A program made the position numbers and the translations under genes. Below, piece by piece: positions 16,836-25,722 of a stretch of 64,000 nt of DNA. The notes under the pieces were generated by a model. It saw only the letters and a list, made by a program, of their open reading frames with translations, did not search any database and was not told the origin of the DNA. Source of the DNA: Bacteroidota bacterium (lineage in GTDB: Bacteria; Bacteroidota; Bacteroidia; Cytophagales; Cyclobacteriaceae); contig JAFEAL010000008.1 in NCBI GenBank assembly GCA_018266435.1, positions 78,749 to 142,748 on the forward strand. Reading direction: 5' to 3'. Within the stretch, counting starts at the first letter, position 1, and each line of letters begins with the position of its first letter.

Positions 16836-18731
16836 ATGAGAAAACAATTTTTCAGTGTTTTACTATGCTGGTTGGGCCTGATCGTGCAGGCACAAGATTC
16901 ATTACGCTCCGGCCAACTGAATGAAATTGTAGTAACGGCTACCAAGTTTCCTAAAAGCATAGGCGAAACCGGTAAAGTACTCACGGTCATTGATGAAAGC
17001 CAGATTCAAAAAAGCCTGGGCAAAGATATTTCACAGTTGCTCAACGAACAGGCGGGTGTAGTTGTGAATGGAGCAAACAGTAATCCGGGTAAGGACAAGG
17101 CTGTGTACCTGCAAGGTGCCGGCAGTGCCTACACACTTATTTTACTTGATGGTGTGCCACTCAGTGATCCTTCGGGTATTAATGGCGGAGCTTTTGATTT
17201 GCGATTGTTGCCTTTAGAGCAGGTTGAGCGGATTGAAATAGTAAAAGGAAGCCAATCTACTTTATACGGAAGCGATGCCATAGCCGGGGTAATCAATATC
17301 ATTACAAAAAAAGGAGGAGTAAAGCCGATTAACGTATTTGGCACCATGGCCTATGGAAGCTATAACTCTTTCCGCGGAAGCGGAGGGATGAGTGGATCAA
17401 CCAGAAAATTGGATTACAATCTGGCGTACAATCATTTTACTTCGGCTGGGTTTAGCGAAGCGAAAGACACCACCAAAAGCCAACACTTCAAAAAAAACGG
17501 GGTGACTCAAAATTCAGTGCAGGCAAATTTTTCGTGGCGCCCGGTTTCAAAATTGACAATCAATCCGTTTTTTCGGTACAATAATTTTTTCAGCACATTT
17601 GATAATGGGCCGTTTTCTGACGCTCCCAACAACAGCGGAAGGTTAAGCTTACTCAATGCCGGAACGCAAGCCCAACTTCAGTTGCCTAAAGGGAAACTGA
17701 ATTTTTGGTACGGGTACGAAAACTCGCAACGTTTGTATAATTACAATTCAGTCAAATACAATTACCACGGGAAATTTGAAAATGCGGATGCCTTTCTGTT
17801 GCATAATTTTTCTCGCAAGGCTCAATTATTAGGAGGAGTAACCTTTCAACAATGGAAAATGTTTGACACCACAACACTCAAAAAAAATCCTGACATCTCA
17901 TTGGTAAGCCCTTACCTGTCTTTTTATGTTCGAAATATGAGCGGGTTTTCGCTTGAAGTAGGAGGAAGACAAAATCTTCATTCGAGATACGGAAATAATT
18001 TTACGTGGAGTTTCAACCCTTCTTATGTTATGGCTCAGCGGGCAAAACTTTTTTTTAATTATTCTACGGGCTTCAAAGCCCCTTCGTTGAATCAACTTTA
18101 TTCGCAGTACGGAGCTAACCCGAATCTGAAACCGGAGACAAGCCAATCAATTGAAGTTGGAACGGAACTATTTTCAGCAACCAACAAATTTAACGTTCGG
18201 GCGGTAGCATTCGTCAGGAATATCAATCAGGCTATTTTTTATCAGGTGCAGCCCAATTATACCTATAACTATGTAAACCTTGCGCGGCAGCGCGACCATG
18301 GCTGGGAATTAGAGTCAACGTTGCAGGTAAATCCGAAGGTTACACTAAAAGGTTTTTATGCTTTTGTAGCCGGGCAATTCACCACTAAAACATCAGCGGG
18401 CAGCGATACCACCTACAACAATCTGTTGCGCAGACCCAAAAACTCTTTTGGTGTGAGTATTAACTGTTTGCTTACCGAAAAACTTTCGGCAAGTGTTCAA
18501 CTCAAGACTTTTGGCGACCGCCTCGACCAATACTACGATTCTAATTTTAACCTGAAAACAATTACTCTTCAGGCTTATCAATTGTTAGATATTTACTTGG
18601 AGTACCAACTGATAAAAAAGACAAAAATTTTTTTAGACCTGCGTAACGTGCTGAATCAAAACTACATGGAAGTGTATGGATACTCCACCCTGCCGTTCAA
18701 TATTCAGGCGGGAATCAATGCAAGATGGTAA
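16836..18731 (+). CDS. btuB: TonB-dependent vitamin B12 receptor, BtuB-like
   Basis: A 631-residue outer-membrane receptor. Residues 1-19 are a signal peptide; a TonB box-like EIVVTATK follows near residue 30; the plug domain (LLNEQAGVVVNG, LILLDGVPLSDP, RIEIVKGSQSTLYGSDAIAGVINIIT) spans about 40-160; the rest is a 22-strand beta barrel ending in a C-terminal aromatic residue (NARW). Size fits BtuB (about 600) rather than the much larger SusC receptors. The cobalamin riboswitch in its leader supports B12 (or a related corrinoid) as the ligand. Uptake is powered by TonB-ExbBD, not encoded here. Confidence 0.9.
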   Translation: MRKQFFSVLLCWLGLIVQAQDSLRSGQLNEIVVTATKFPKSIGETGKVLTVIDESQIQKSLGKDISQLLNEQAGVVVNGANSNPGKDKAVYLQGAGSAYTLILLDGVPLSDPSGINGGAFDLRLLPLEQVERIEIVKGSQSTLYGSDAIAGVINIITKKGGVKPINVFGTMAYGSYNSFRGSGGMSGSTRKLDYNLAYNHFTSAGFSEAKDTTKSQHFKKNGVTQNSVQANFSWRPVSKLTINPFFRYNNFFSTFDNGPFSDAPNNSGRLSLLNAGTQAQLQLPKGKLNFWYGYENSQRLYNYNSVKYNYHGKFENADAFLLHNFSRKAQLLGGVTFQQWKMFDTTTLKKNPDISLVSPYLSFYVRNMSGFSLEVGGRQNLHSRYGNNFTWSFNPSYVMAQRAKLFFNYSTGFKAPSLNQLYSQYGANPNLKPETSQSIEVGTELFSATNKFNVRAVAFVRNINQAIFYQVQPNYTYNYVNLARQRDHGWELESTLQVNPKVTLKGFYAFVAGQFTTKTSAGSDTTYNNLLRRPKNSFGVSINCLLTEKLSASVQLKTFGDRLDQYYDSNFNLKTITLQAYQLLDIYLEYQLIKKTKIFLDLRNVLNQNYMEVYGYSTLPFNIQAGINARW

Positions 18732-18773
18732 TGAGAAAGGTACTCAACGCACTAACCATTCATCAATTTTTTC

Positions 18774-18806
18774 TTTGTTGTATTGGCTTGCTTATCGGTA
18801 TCTTTA
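18774..18806 (+). promoter_or_regulatory. Candidate promoter of the DUF5117 metalloprotease gene
   Basis: TTTG at 18774-18777, 21 bp spacer, TATCTTTA at 18799-18806: one mismatch from TAnnTTTG. It is placed 20 bp before the ATG at 18826. Confidence 0.4.
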
Positions 18807-18825
18807 AAAAATAAACGAAATTGTT

Positions 18826-21306
18826 ATGATGAAAAAATATTTTAGCGGCCTGCTAATACTGGTTGTAGTTGGAGCCATGGCTCAAAAGAAAAAAGAAAAG
18901 GATCCGGTTGTGCCGACATCCTCACCGGCTCAATCTACCATTGAAACAAAAGTAGCCGGCATGAAAAAATACAATGGCTATTACAATTTTTACTATGACG
19001 AGAAGCAAGACAAAATCCATTTGCTCATAGACAAATTCGACACCGAGTTTTTATATATTCCCTCGCTTACGTCCGGGGTTGGCTCCAATGATATCGGCCT
19101 GGATCGTAACCAACTTAACCGCGAGCGTGTTGTTAAGTTTGAGCGCAGAGGTCCTAAAGTTTTGCTGGTTGAGCCGAATTATTTTTACCGCGCCATCAGC
19201 AACAATGAGGCAGAACGCAAAGCAGTGTCAGAGTCGTTTCCTAAATCCATACTATGGGGTTTTGTAGTAGAGGCAGAAGAAGATGGAAAAGTACTTGTAG
19301 AGGCCAATGATTTTTTAATTCAGGATCTGCACGATGTAGCCGGGCGATTGCGGGTTGCGCAGCAAGGAAACTATTCAGTAGATAAATCGAGGTCTGCTAT
19401 TTATTTGCCTCGCACAAAAAACTTTCCGATGAATACGGAATTTGAAATGACACTCACCTTCACCGGCCAGCCCACAGGTGAGTACATTCGCGAAGTGACC
19501 CCCACCCCCAACAGCGTTTCTGTTCGTGAACACATTTCGTTTGTTCAGTTGCCTGACAATAATTTTAAGCCTAGAAAATTTGATCCTCGGGCAGGGTATT
19601 ATCCCACTTCTTATTACGATTATGCCACACCCATCAGCGAGCCGTTAGAAAAACGGTTCATCACACGGCATCGCCTGCAAAAAAAAGATCCCACAGCCGC
19701 CATGAGCGAAGCGGTGAAACCAATTATCTACTACATGGATCCCGGGGCACCCGAACCTATCCGCTCGGCATTGATAGATGGCGCGCGCTGGTGGAACCAG
19801 GCCTTTGAAGCAGCCGGTTACAAAAATGCGTTTCAGGTAGAGGTGCTGCCCGCAGATGCAGACCCGATGGATGTGCGCTACAACATGATCAACTGGGTGC
19901 ACCGCGCTACGCGTGGATGGTCGTATGGTGGTGGTGTTACCGACCCGCGCACAGGCGAAATCATCAAAGGTCATGTTACACTCGGCTCACTTCGCGTGCG
20001 TCAGGATTTTTTAATTGCCGAAGGGTTACTGGCACCTTATGAAGAAGGTAAACCCGTTTCAAAAGAAATGGAACAAATGGCGCTTGCGCGCTTGCGCCAA
20101 CTCGCAGCGCACGAGGTAGGCCACACACTTGGTCTCGCCCATGCGTACTCTTCCAGTACTGAAAACATGGCATCGGTGATGGACTATCCTCATCCAATGG
20201 CTAAAATTGTGAATGGAAAAATTGACCTGAGCGAAGCGTACGATACCAAAATCGGGGCTTTTGATAAAGTATCTATCACCTATGGCTACCAGGATTTTCC
20301 TTCCGGAACTGACGAGGAGAAAGCATTGAATGATATCGTACAAAACTCATTAAAAGCCGGCCTTACCTTTTTATCAGACCAAGATGCCCGGCCTCTTGGA
20401 AGCGCACACCCATTGGTTCACTTGTGGGACAACGGTAAAAACCCGGTTGATGAACTGAACCACGTAATGGAAGTCAGAAGCATGGCTCTGAAAAATTTTG
20501 GAATAAAAAATATTAAACCGGGAGCTCCAATGGCTACACTCGAAGAAGTGTTGGTGCCGGTGTATTTCTTTCATCGCTACCAGGTTGAGGCTGTCGTAAA
20601 AACCATTGGCGGATTAAATTACCGGTATGCCTTGCGCGGAGACAGCCAGCCTATTGCCGAGTTGCTTTCGCCCGAACAAGAAACCAAAGCACTGGATGCC
20701 TTGATCAAAACGGTTGACCCTTCCGCTTTAACGCTGCCCGAAAATATTTTGAAACTTATTCCACCTCGCGCCATAGGGTACTCACGTCATCGCGAATTGG
20801 TAAAAATAAAAACAGAACTGACATTTGACCCGGTGTCTGCCGCAGAAACTGCAGCCGACATGAGTATCAGTTTAATTTTGCATCCTGCGCGAGCCAACCG
20901 ATTGGTTGAACACCACGCCAGAAATGCTAAACTTCCCGGCCTGAATGCCGTGATTGATCAATTAATAAACGCTACGTTTAAGTCTCCCGCACGGCCGGGT
21001 CTTGAGGGTGTTGTGCAAATGTCAACCAACTATGTGTTGTTTACCAATCTGGCCAACCTGGCCCTGAATAAAAATGCCAGTGCAGAAGCCAGAGCGATTG
21101 TATTTTTGAAATTGGACCAACTCAAATCGAATTTAATTTCACGAACAACAACTGATGAAGCGTGGAAAGCACACTACCACTACATAGCCAGGCAGATTGC
21201 AGCACTTCAAGAAAAGCCCGATGCATACAAAACAGAAAACCTGGCACCACCACCGCCCGGTATGCCGATTGGCGAAAGTGAAATAGATTTTATCGGAAAA
21301 AATTGA
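18826..21306 (+). CDS. Secreted zinc-dependent metalloprotease (DUF5117/DUF4953)
   Basis: An 826-residue exported protease-like protein. Residues 1-19 are a signal peptide. The N-terminal half matches DUF5117 (NFYYDEKQDKIHLLIDKF), and the C-terminal part the DUF4953 metalloprotease domain. The zinc site is HEVGHTLGLAH at residues 429-439, the metzincin pattern HExxHxxGxxH, followed by a candidate Met-turn with SVMDYPHP about 25 residues on. The family is common in Bacteroidota; substrates are not known. The small DUF5522 gene overlaps the stop codon by one base, so they are translationally coupled. Confidence 0.9.
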   Translation: MMKKYFSGLLILVVVGAMAQKKKEKDPVVPTSSPAQSTIETKVAGMKKYNGYYNFYYDEKQDKIHLLIDKFDTEFLYIPSLTSGVGSNDIGLDRNQLNRERVVKFERRGPKVLLVEPNYFYRAISNNEAERKAVSESFPKSILWGFVVEAEEDGKVLVEANDFLIQDLHDVAGRLRVAQQGNYSVDKSRSAIYLPRTKNFPMNTEFEMTLTFTGQPTGEYIREVTPTPNSVSVREHISFVQLPDNNFKPRKFDPRAGYYPTSYYDYATPISEPLEKRFITRHRLQKKDPTAAMSEAVKPIIYYMDPGAPEPIRSALIDGARWWNQAFEAAGYKNAFQVEVLPADADPMDVRYNMINWVHRATRGWSYGGGVTDPRTGEIIKGHVTLGSLRVRQDFLIAEGLLAPYEEGKPVSKEMEQMALARLRQLAAHEVGHTLGLAHAYSSSTENMASVMDYPHPMAKIVNGKIDLSEAYDTKIGAFDKVSITYGYQDFPSGTDEEKALNDIVQNSLKAGLTFLSDQDARPLGSAHPLVHLWDNGKNPVDELNHVMEVRSMALKNFGIKNIKPGAPMATLEEVLVPVYFFHRYQVEAVVKTIGGLNYRYALRGDSQPIAELLSPEQETKALDALIKTVDPSALTLPENILKLIPPRAIGYSRHRELVKIKTELTFDPVSAAETAADMSISLILHPARANRLVEHHARNAKLPGLNAVIDQLINATFKSPARPGLEGVVQMSTNYVLFTNLANLALNKNASAEARAIVFLKLDQLKSNLISRTTTDEAWKAHYHYIARQIAALQEKPDAYKTENLAPPPPGMPIGESEIDFIGKN

Positions 21307-21488
21307 TGCCTGTAAAAACTGAACTGAAAGAAGACGAAGATTTTTATTTAGAAAAAGGGTTAGTCGTTTTCACAGAGAAGTATCATCTCAAACGAGGCTA
21401 TTGTTGCCAAAACGGTTGCCGGAATTGTCCGTATAAAAAGGGAAACCCTGATGCTAAGCAAGGCACAGGCCATATCAAAAATGGTTAA
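21306..21488 (+). CDS. DUF5522-like small Cys-rich protein
   Basis: A 60-residue protein with the motif YHLKRGYCCQNGCRNCPY: four cysteines in C-C-x3-C-x2-C spacing, likely binding zinc or an iron-sulfur cluster. This is the pattern of the DUF5522 family, widespread in Bacteroidota and of unknown function. The ATG at 21306 overlaps the protease stop by one base (TGATG). No signal peptide, so it is cytosolic although the upstream gene product is secreted. Confidence 0.8.
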   Translation: MPVKTELKEDEDFYLEKGLVVFTEKYHLKRGYCCQNGCRNCPYKKGNPDAKQGTGHIKNG

Positions 21489-21564
21489 ATTCAGAGTGCC
21501 TTTCAAAAAATAAGATTCCTCCGCTTTGGTAATTAGTCAGAAGCATAACACAACACAATAGACT

Positions 21565-22071
21565 ATGAAAGAAATCTTAGAACTTTCAGGAAAGATGATT
21601 ACGATTGATAGAAACGAATTTCTGAAAGTAAAAGGAAGCATTGACACAAACGTGTATTATGTAGAGAGCGGAAGCTTGCGGGTTTTTGTATTAGATGATT
21701 TTGAAGAACAAACGATTAGGTTTGGCTATAAAGAAAATTTGATTGTTGCGCTCGATTCTTTTTTAACAGGAAAACCTTCTGACCTGTTTATCCAGGCGAT
21801 TAAAAAGACAGTAATAAAAGTTATACCCAAGAGTCAATTTGACGATTTCTTAAAATCAGAAACAAATAGAAATTGGTGGACTGTCGTATTAGAAAATTTA
21901 GTGGTTCAACAATTAGAACGTGAAATTGATATTTTGACCTCTTCACCAAAAGAAAGATACGAAAGGGTTTTGAAAAGAAGCCCACAACTTTTTCAAGAAA
22001 TACCCCATCGCTACATAGCCAATTATTTACGAATGAGTGCTGAAACCCTATCCAGGCTAAAAAAGTCTTGA
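21565..22071 (+). CDS. Crp/Fnr family transcription regulator
   Basis: A 168-residue regulator. Residues about 15-110 form a cyclic-nucleotide-binding-type beta roll (YYVESGSLRVFVLDD, TIRFGYKENLIV), and the C-terminus is a helix-turn-helix (IPHRYIANYLRMSAETLSRL). The recognition helix carries E-T-L-S-R, the same contact pattern (E..SR) as FNR, not CRP. It lacks the N-terminal Fe-S cysteines of true FNR, so the signal is unknown. A perfect TTGAT-N4-ATCAA site lies across its own stop codon and just before the next gene, suggesting it controls the DUF4345-DinB genes. Confidence 0.88.
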   Translation: MKEILELSGKMITIDRNEFLKVKGSIDTNVYYVESGSLRVFVLDDFEEQTIRFGYKENLIVALDSFLTGKPSDLFIQAIKKTVIKVIPKSQFDDFLKSETNRNWWTVVLENLVVQQLEREIDILTSSPKERYERVLKRSPQLFQEIPHRYIANYLRMSAETLSRLKKS

Positions 22072-22081
22072 TTTCAATCAA
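22068..22081. promoter_or_regulatory. Perfect FNR-type operator TTGAT-TTCA-ATCAA
   Basis: The 14-bp palindrome equals the FNR consensus TTGAT-N4-ATCAA and is extended by TC and GA to an 18-bp inverted repeat (22066-22083). It overlaps the Crp-like gene's stop codon and ends 57 bp before the DUF4345 ATG. The neighbouring regulator has an FNR-like recognition helix. Confidence 0.65.
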
Positions 22082-22137
22082 GATATTGTGGCGAGAAGCT
22101 TCACATTTTTGCGTCATAAAAATTTAAAAATTAAAAT

Positions 22138-22548
22138 ATGATGAATGCACAAAAAAGTATCAAAACCAGCAGCCAGATTTATATTGGCTTCTGTATTCTC
22201 AGTTTGGGTTATGTAGCGCTGTTATCTCTTATTAGTCCTCAATCCACAATGGATTTGGTGGCAACAACTTTACCCAACACAGATGCGATTAGTTCCATAA
22301 GAGGTATTTATGGTGGTGTGGGTTTGGTGATCACGCTTCAACTAATTTATTTTTTGGCAAAAGATATTCACAAAGGCTTGTGGTTTCTCTCCTTGTTTTG
22401 GGGTGCTTACGCGATTTCAAGGCTGATAACCAGGTTTAATGATGGGCCATTAGGAAATTTTGGCAACCAATGGATTGTAATTGAATCATGTTTTTGCGTG
22501 ATGGCTGTTGTTTTGATAGCATTAAATAATAAATACAATAAAGTATGA
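22138..22548 (+). CDS. DUF4345 membrane protein
   Basis: A 136-residue membrane protein with four predicted helices (IYIGFCILSLGYVALLSL; GIYGGVGLVITLQLIYFL; GLWFLSLFWGAYAISRLI; WIVIESCFCVMAVVLIAL), matching the DUF4345 family of unknown function. The motif IRGIYGGVG is typical of the family. It is preceded by the FNR-type operator and overlaps the DinB gene by 4 bp, so it is probably the first gene of a small regulated operon. Confidence 0.8.
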   Translation: MMNAQKSIKTSSQIYIGFCILSLGYVALLSLISPQSTMDLVATTLPNTDAISSIRGIYGGVGLVITLQLIYFLAKDIHKGLWFLSLFWGAYAISRLITRFNDGPLGNFGNQWIVIESCFCVMAVVLIALNNKYNKV

Positions 22549-23102
22549 AATCAGAGTTGCTGATACAAACCCTTCTCGAACAAACCCGCAAGTCAATCAA
22601 TCAAGCTGAAAATATAAGAGTCGCTGATTTGAAAAACTTAACCTGGAGACAAAATAAAACTTCTTGGAATATTTTAGAATGCTTAGAACATTTGAACCGA
22701 TACAGTGATTTTTATCTACCACAAATTGAAGCCGAAATAAAAAACTCAAATACCAAAGCCGACATTGAGTTTAAAAGCGGGCTTATAGGCGGTTACTTTG
22801 CAAAAAGTATGTTGCCGGGTAAAAAACTAAACAAAATGAAAACATTTAAAGATAAAAATCCTTTGAATGCAAAACTTGATAAACGAGTAATAGACAAGTT
22901 CATTGAGCAGCAAGTGAAATTAGTGCACTTGCTCAACCAGTCAAGAAGTGTGAGTTTAAACAAAGTGAAAATAAAAACTTCAATTTCAAGATTAATCAAA
23001 TTAAAACTAGGTGACACGTTTCAGTTTTACATCAACCACATTATTCGGCATTTAGCCCAAGTCAACCGGATACAAACTGTAATGAATGATGCCGCACAGT
23101 AG
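22545..23102 (+). CDS. DinB-superfamily protein
   Basis: A 185-residue DinB/YfiT-type four-helix bundle protein. Expected metal ligands are histidines; candidates here are HLNRYSDFY (about residue 49) and the C-terminal HIIRHLAQVNR (about 164-168). This pattern is typical of DinB-like metal-binding enzymes, often thiol-dependent transferases or hydrolases; the exact reaction is not known. The gene overlaps DUF4345 by 4 bp (ATGA) and should be co-regulated with it. Confidence 0.82.
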   Translation: MKSELLIQTLLEQTRKSINQAENIRVADLKNLTWRQNKTSWNILECLEHLNRYSDFYLPQIEAEIKNSNTKADIEFKSGLIGGYFAKSMLPGKKLNKMKTFKDKNPLNAKLDKRVIDKFIEQQVKLVHLLNQSRSVSLNKVKIKTSISRLIKLKLGDTFQFYINHIIRHLAQVNRIQTVMNDAAQ

Positions 23103-23191
23103 TAATAGGTAAAATAAAAAGAACATAACGGCTATCCCGTCTTTATCCTGGAGCAACACGTGCAGCCGTAAAGCCAACCGATTTTTTTTGG

Positions 23192-24181
23192 TTAAACCAA
23201 CTTGAGAAGTTCTTTGGCCGCAGCCGATGGCACAAGTTGACCTTGCTTTATTTTTTGTTCCATGAGTGTAATTTTGGAAGCGATGCGGCCAGACTCAAAA
23301 ATTTTTTTACGCAACATTGACTCCATCCGCTCGTGAAACCAAATCAGTTTTTGTTGCTCGCGGTTTTTATTAAAAAAATGATTTTGCTGAGTGTGGACTT
23401 TATAATCTTCAATCATTTTCCACACCTCGGCCATGCCCTTGTGCTGCGCGGCTGACGTAATCAAAACTTTGGGTCTCCAGTCAGCATCAGAAGGTTGAAA
23501 TAAATGCAGGGCATGTTGAAACTGCACCTGGGCTAGTTTTGCTTTTTTTTCGTTTTCGCCATCGGCTTTGGTAATGACCACGCCATCAGCCATCTCCATA
23601 ATTCCTTTTTTTATTCCCTGCAGTTCATCACCCGCCCCGGCCAGTTGCAGCAATAAAAAAAAATCTACCAGGTTGCGCACGGCTGTTTCCGATTGCCCCA
23701 CGCCCACGGTCTCTACCAAGATCACGTCAAAGCCGGCCGCCTCGCACAACAAAATAGATTCGCGTGTTTTTTCGGCCACCCCGCCCAATGAGTTTTGCGT
23801 GGCACTCGGCCGGATAAACGCCAGCGGGTCGGTGGCCAACTCAGCCATCCGTGTTTTGTCGCCCAATATGCTGCCTTTGGTTTTTTCGCTGCTGGGGTCG
23901 ATGGCCATTACGGCAATTTTTTTTCCCAGTGAAGTGAGGTGCTTTCCAAACGCTTCAATGAATGTGCTTTTTCCCACCCCGGGCGATCCTGTAATACCGA
24001 TACGGATTGAGTTGCCCGTACGTGGCAAAAGCTGCATAAGCAACCGGTCTGCTTTAATCTGATCAGAAGCTTTCTGACTTTCGGTCAACGTAATGGCACG
24101 CGAAAGAGAAAGAATTTCCCCGGAGATAATTCCATCATAAATTTCCCTTGTCGAAACGGTTGGCCTAAGTTGTTTTTTCAA
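23192..24181 (-). CDS. meaB: Methylmalonyl-CoA mutase-associated GTPase MeaB
   Basis: A 329-residue G3E-family P-loop GTPase that protects and reloads B12-dependent methylmalonyl-CoA mutase. Walker A is GITGSPGVGKST at about residues 60-71, followed by AIDPSSEKTKGSILGDKTRM (switch region) and VITKADGE (the NKxD-like base-recognition motif). Length is typical. The mutase genes are not in the window. It is divergent from the CHASE2 gene with a 53-bp shared promoter region. Its presence implies B12 use, in line with the uptake genes at 15-19 kb. Confidence 0.93.
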   Translation of the reverse strand: MKKQLRPTVSTREIYDGIISGEILSLSRAITLTESQKASDQIKADRLLMQLLPRTGNSIRIGITGSPGVGKSTFIEAFGKHLTSLGKKIAVMAIDPSSEKTKGSILGDKTRMAELATDPLAFIRPSATQNSLGGVAEKTRESILLCEAAGFDVILVETVGVGQSETAVRNLVDFFLLLQLAGAGDELQGIKKGIMEMADGVVITKADGENEKKAKLAQVQFQHALHLFQPSDADWRPKVLITSAAQHKGMAEVWKMIEDYKVHTQQNHFFNKNREQQKLIWFHERMESMLRKKIFESGRIASKITLMEQKIKQGQLVPSAAAKELLKLV

Positions 24182-24234
24182 GCGTGTGCTGAATGATACA
24201 AATTTCTAAATTTACTGAATAACCCGGTTTTATT

Positions 24235-25641
24235 ATGGTGAAAATTTGGTTAAAATCCTTTTATGCCAAAGCAGGCTCTTGGCTGTCGCGTAATAATGAC
24301 AAGAATAAGAGATTATTACTTTTTTGGTTCAGGGCCGTTTATGTCACTGCCTTCTCCTTTTTTTTGATGTGGGCCTTCAGCGGCTTATTCAGCTTAAACC
24401 TGTTTAATGCCTTTGACCCGGTCGGTCAGGCACTGTCTGATTTTGAATTGACTGACTATGCTTTTTCAAACCTGAGAGAAGACCCCAAGGCGGAAGAAAG
24501 AATTGTGTTAGTCAATATTGGCCACATCAGCCGGGCAGAAGTAGCTCAGGAAATCAACATCATCCGCAAATACAAACCAAAAGTAATTGGCATTGATGCA
24601 TTTTATAATTGTGAAGGCGGCCTCCGCGATTCGGTCAATTGCCCGCAGTTGCTCGATACCCTGAGTAACTTAATGCTGAGCGATGCCATTGAGCAGGCAG
24701 GCAATGTTGTTCTCGACTCTAAGCTTTTACAAAAAACAGCCACGGCCTTAAATCCCCCCAGCGATGTGTATTTTGATTCTGCCGAATACTCTGACCCCAT
24801 GTTTACCCGCTACGCCACCAGCGCGTTTGCCAATTTCCCCAGCGAAGCCGAGTACCAGGAAGATGTAAAACAATGCCGCACATTTTTTCCCCGGATCAGC
24901 GTAAACGGCAAATACGAAAATTCATTTGCCGTAGAACTGGTGAGAAGGTATGATTCCACCAAACTCAAAAAATTGTTTGACCGCGGAATAGACGAAGAGA
25001 TCATCAACTACCGCGGCAATGTAGAACTGATGAATGTTAAACTAAAAGAGTTGGCGAACAAAGACATTGAAACCACCAACTTTCACGTAATGTTTTATGC
25101 CATTGACATCAACAAAGTAATGGCCGGAGATTTCGATTCGTTGCTTTTTAAAGACAAAATAGTGTTGATGGGATACCTCGGCAATTACTTTGGCGACCCT
25201 TCGTGGGAAGACAAATGGTTTACCCCATTAAATAAAAAAGTAGCCGGCCGGGCAAACCCCGATATGTTTGGTGTAGTGATCCATGCCAACATTATTTCCA
25301 TGATTTTAAACCAAGATTATGTAGATCAGATTCCCGACTGGGCAACCTACCTCACGGCAATTATTCTCGGCATATTAACCGTAGCACTTTTCAGAATAAT
25401 CGATAAAAAATTGCCTATGTGGTATGATGCTATGCAGGTAAGCATTCAGGTTGTTCAGATTATACTTATTTCTATTGTGATGGTTTGGGCTTTTGTATTA
25501 TTTACTTATAAAATAGATTTAACCCTTTCCATGGCGGTTTGTGCGTTGGTTGGACCTTCTTATGATTTTCTGAAGCCCTTAGAAGGTGAAGATAAGGAAA
25601 ATAAATCAGTTGAAAACTCATCAAGTAGTTTACCAAAATAA
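24235..25641 (+). CDS. CHASE2-domain membrane sensor without output domain
   Basis: A 468-residue protein with one N-terminal membrane helix (about 35-55, VTAFSFFLMWAFSGLF), a long extracytoplasmic CHASE2 sensory domain (about 75-365; RIVLVNIGHISRAEV, KPKVIGIDAFY, DKIVLMGYLG), then two or three membrane helices near the C-terminus and a short cytosolic tail. CHASE2 domains usually sense envelope ligands for adenylate cyclases or kinases, but no catalytic domain follows here. It is followed 81 bp later by a FecR-like secreted protein, a common pairing. The ligand and the output are unknown. Confidence 0.85.
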   Translation: MVKIWLKSFYAKAGSWLSRNNDKNKRLLLFWFRAVYVTAFSFFLMWAFSGLFSLNLFNAFDPVGQALSDFELTDYAFSNLREDPKAEERIVLVNIGHISRAEVAQEINIIRKYKPKVIGIDAFYNCEGGLRDSVNCPQLLDTLSNLMLSDAIEQAGNVVLDSKLLQKTATALNPPSDVYFDSAEYSDPMFTRYATSAFANFPSEAEYQEDVKQCRTFFPRISVNGKYENSFAVELVRRYDSTKLKKLFDRGIDEEIINYRGNVELMNVKLKELANKDIETTNFHVMFYAIDINKVMAGDFDSLLFKDKIVLMGYLGNYFGDPSWEDKWFTPLNKKVAGRANPDMFGVVIHANIISMILNQDYVDQIPDWATYLTAIILGILTVALFRIIDKKLPMWYDAMQVSIQVVQIILISIVMVWAFVLFTYKIDLTLSMAVCALVGPSYDFLKPLEGEDKENKSVENSSSSLPK

Positions 25642-25666
25642 AGCCAGCCGTATCAAAGCAAGAAAA

Positions 25667-25700
25667 TTGATGCCTGTTGGCACGATTTTTATTAACTTCG
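25667..25700 (+). promoter_or_regulatory. Candidate promoter of the FecR-like gene
   Basis: TTG at 25667-25669, 23-bp spacer, TAACTTCG at 25693-25700 (one mismatch to TAnnTTTG), 22 bp before the ATG. It suggests separate transcription from the CHASE2 gene. Confidence 0.35.
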
Positions 25701-25722
25701 TATCATAAATCACACACCCAAC

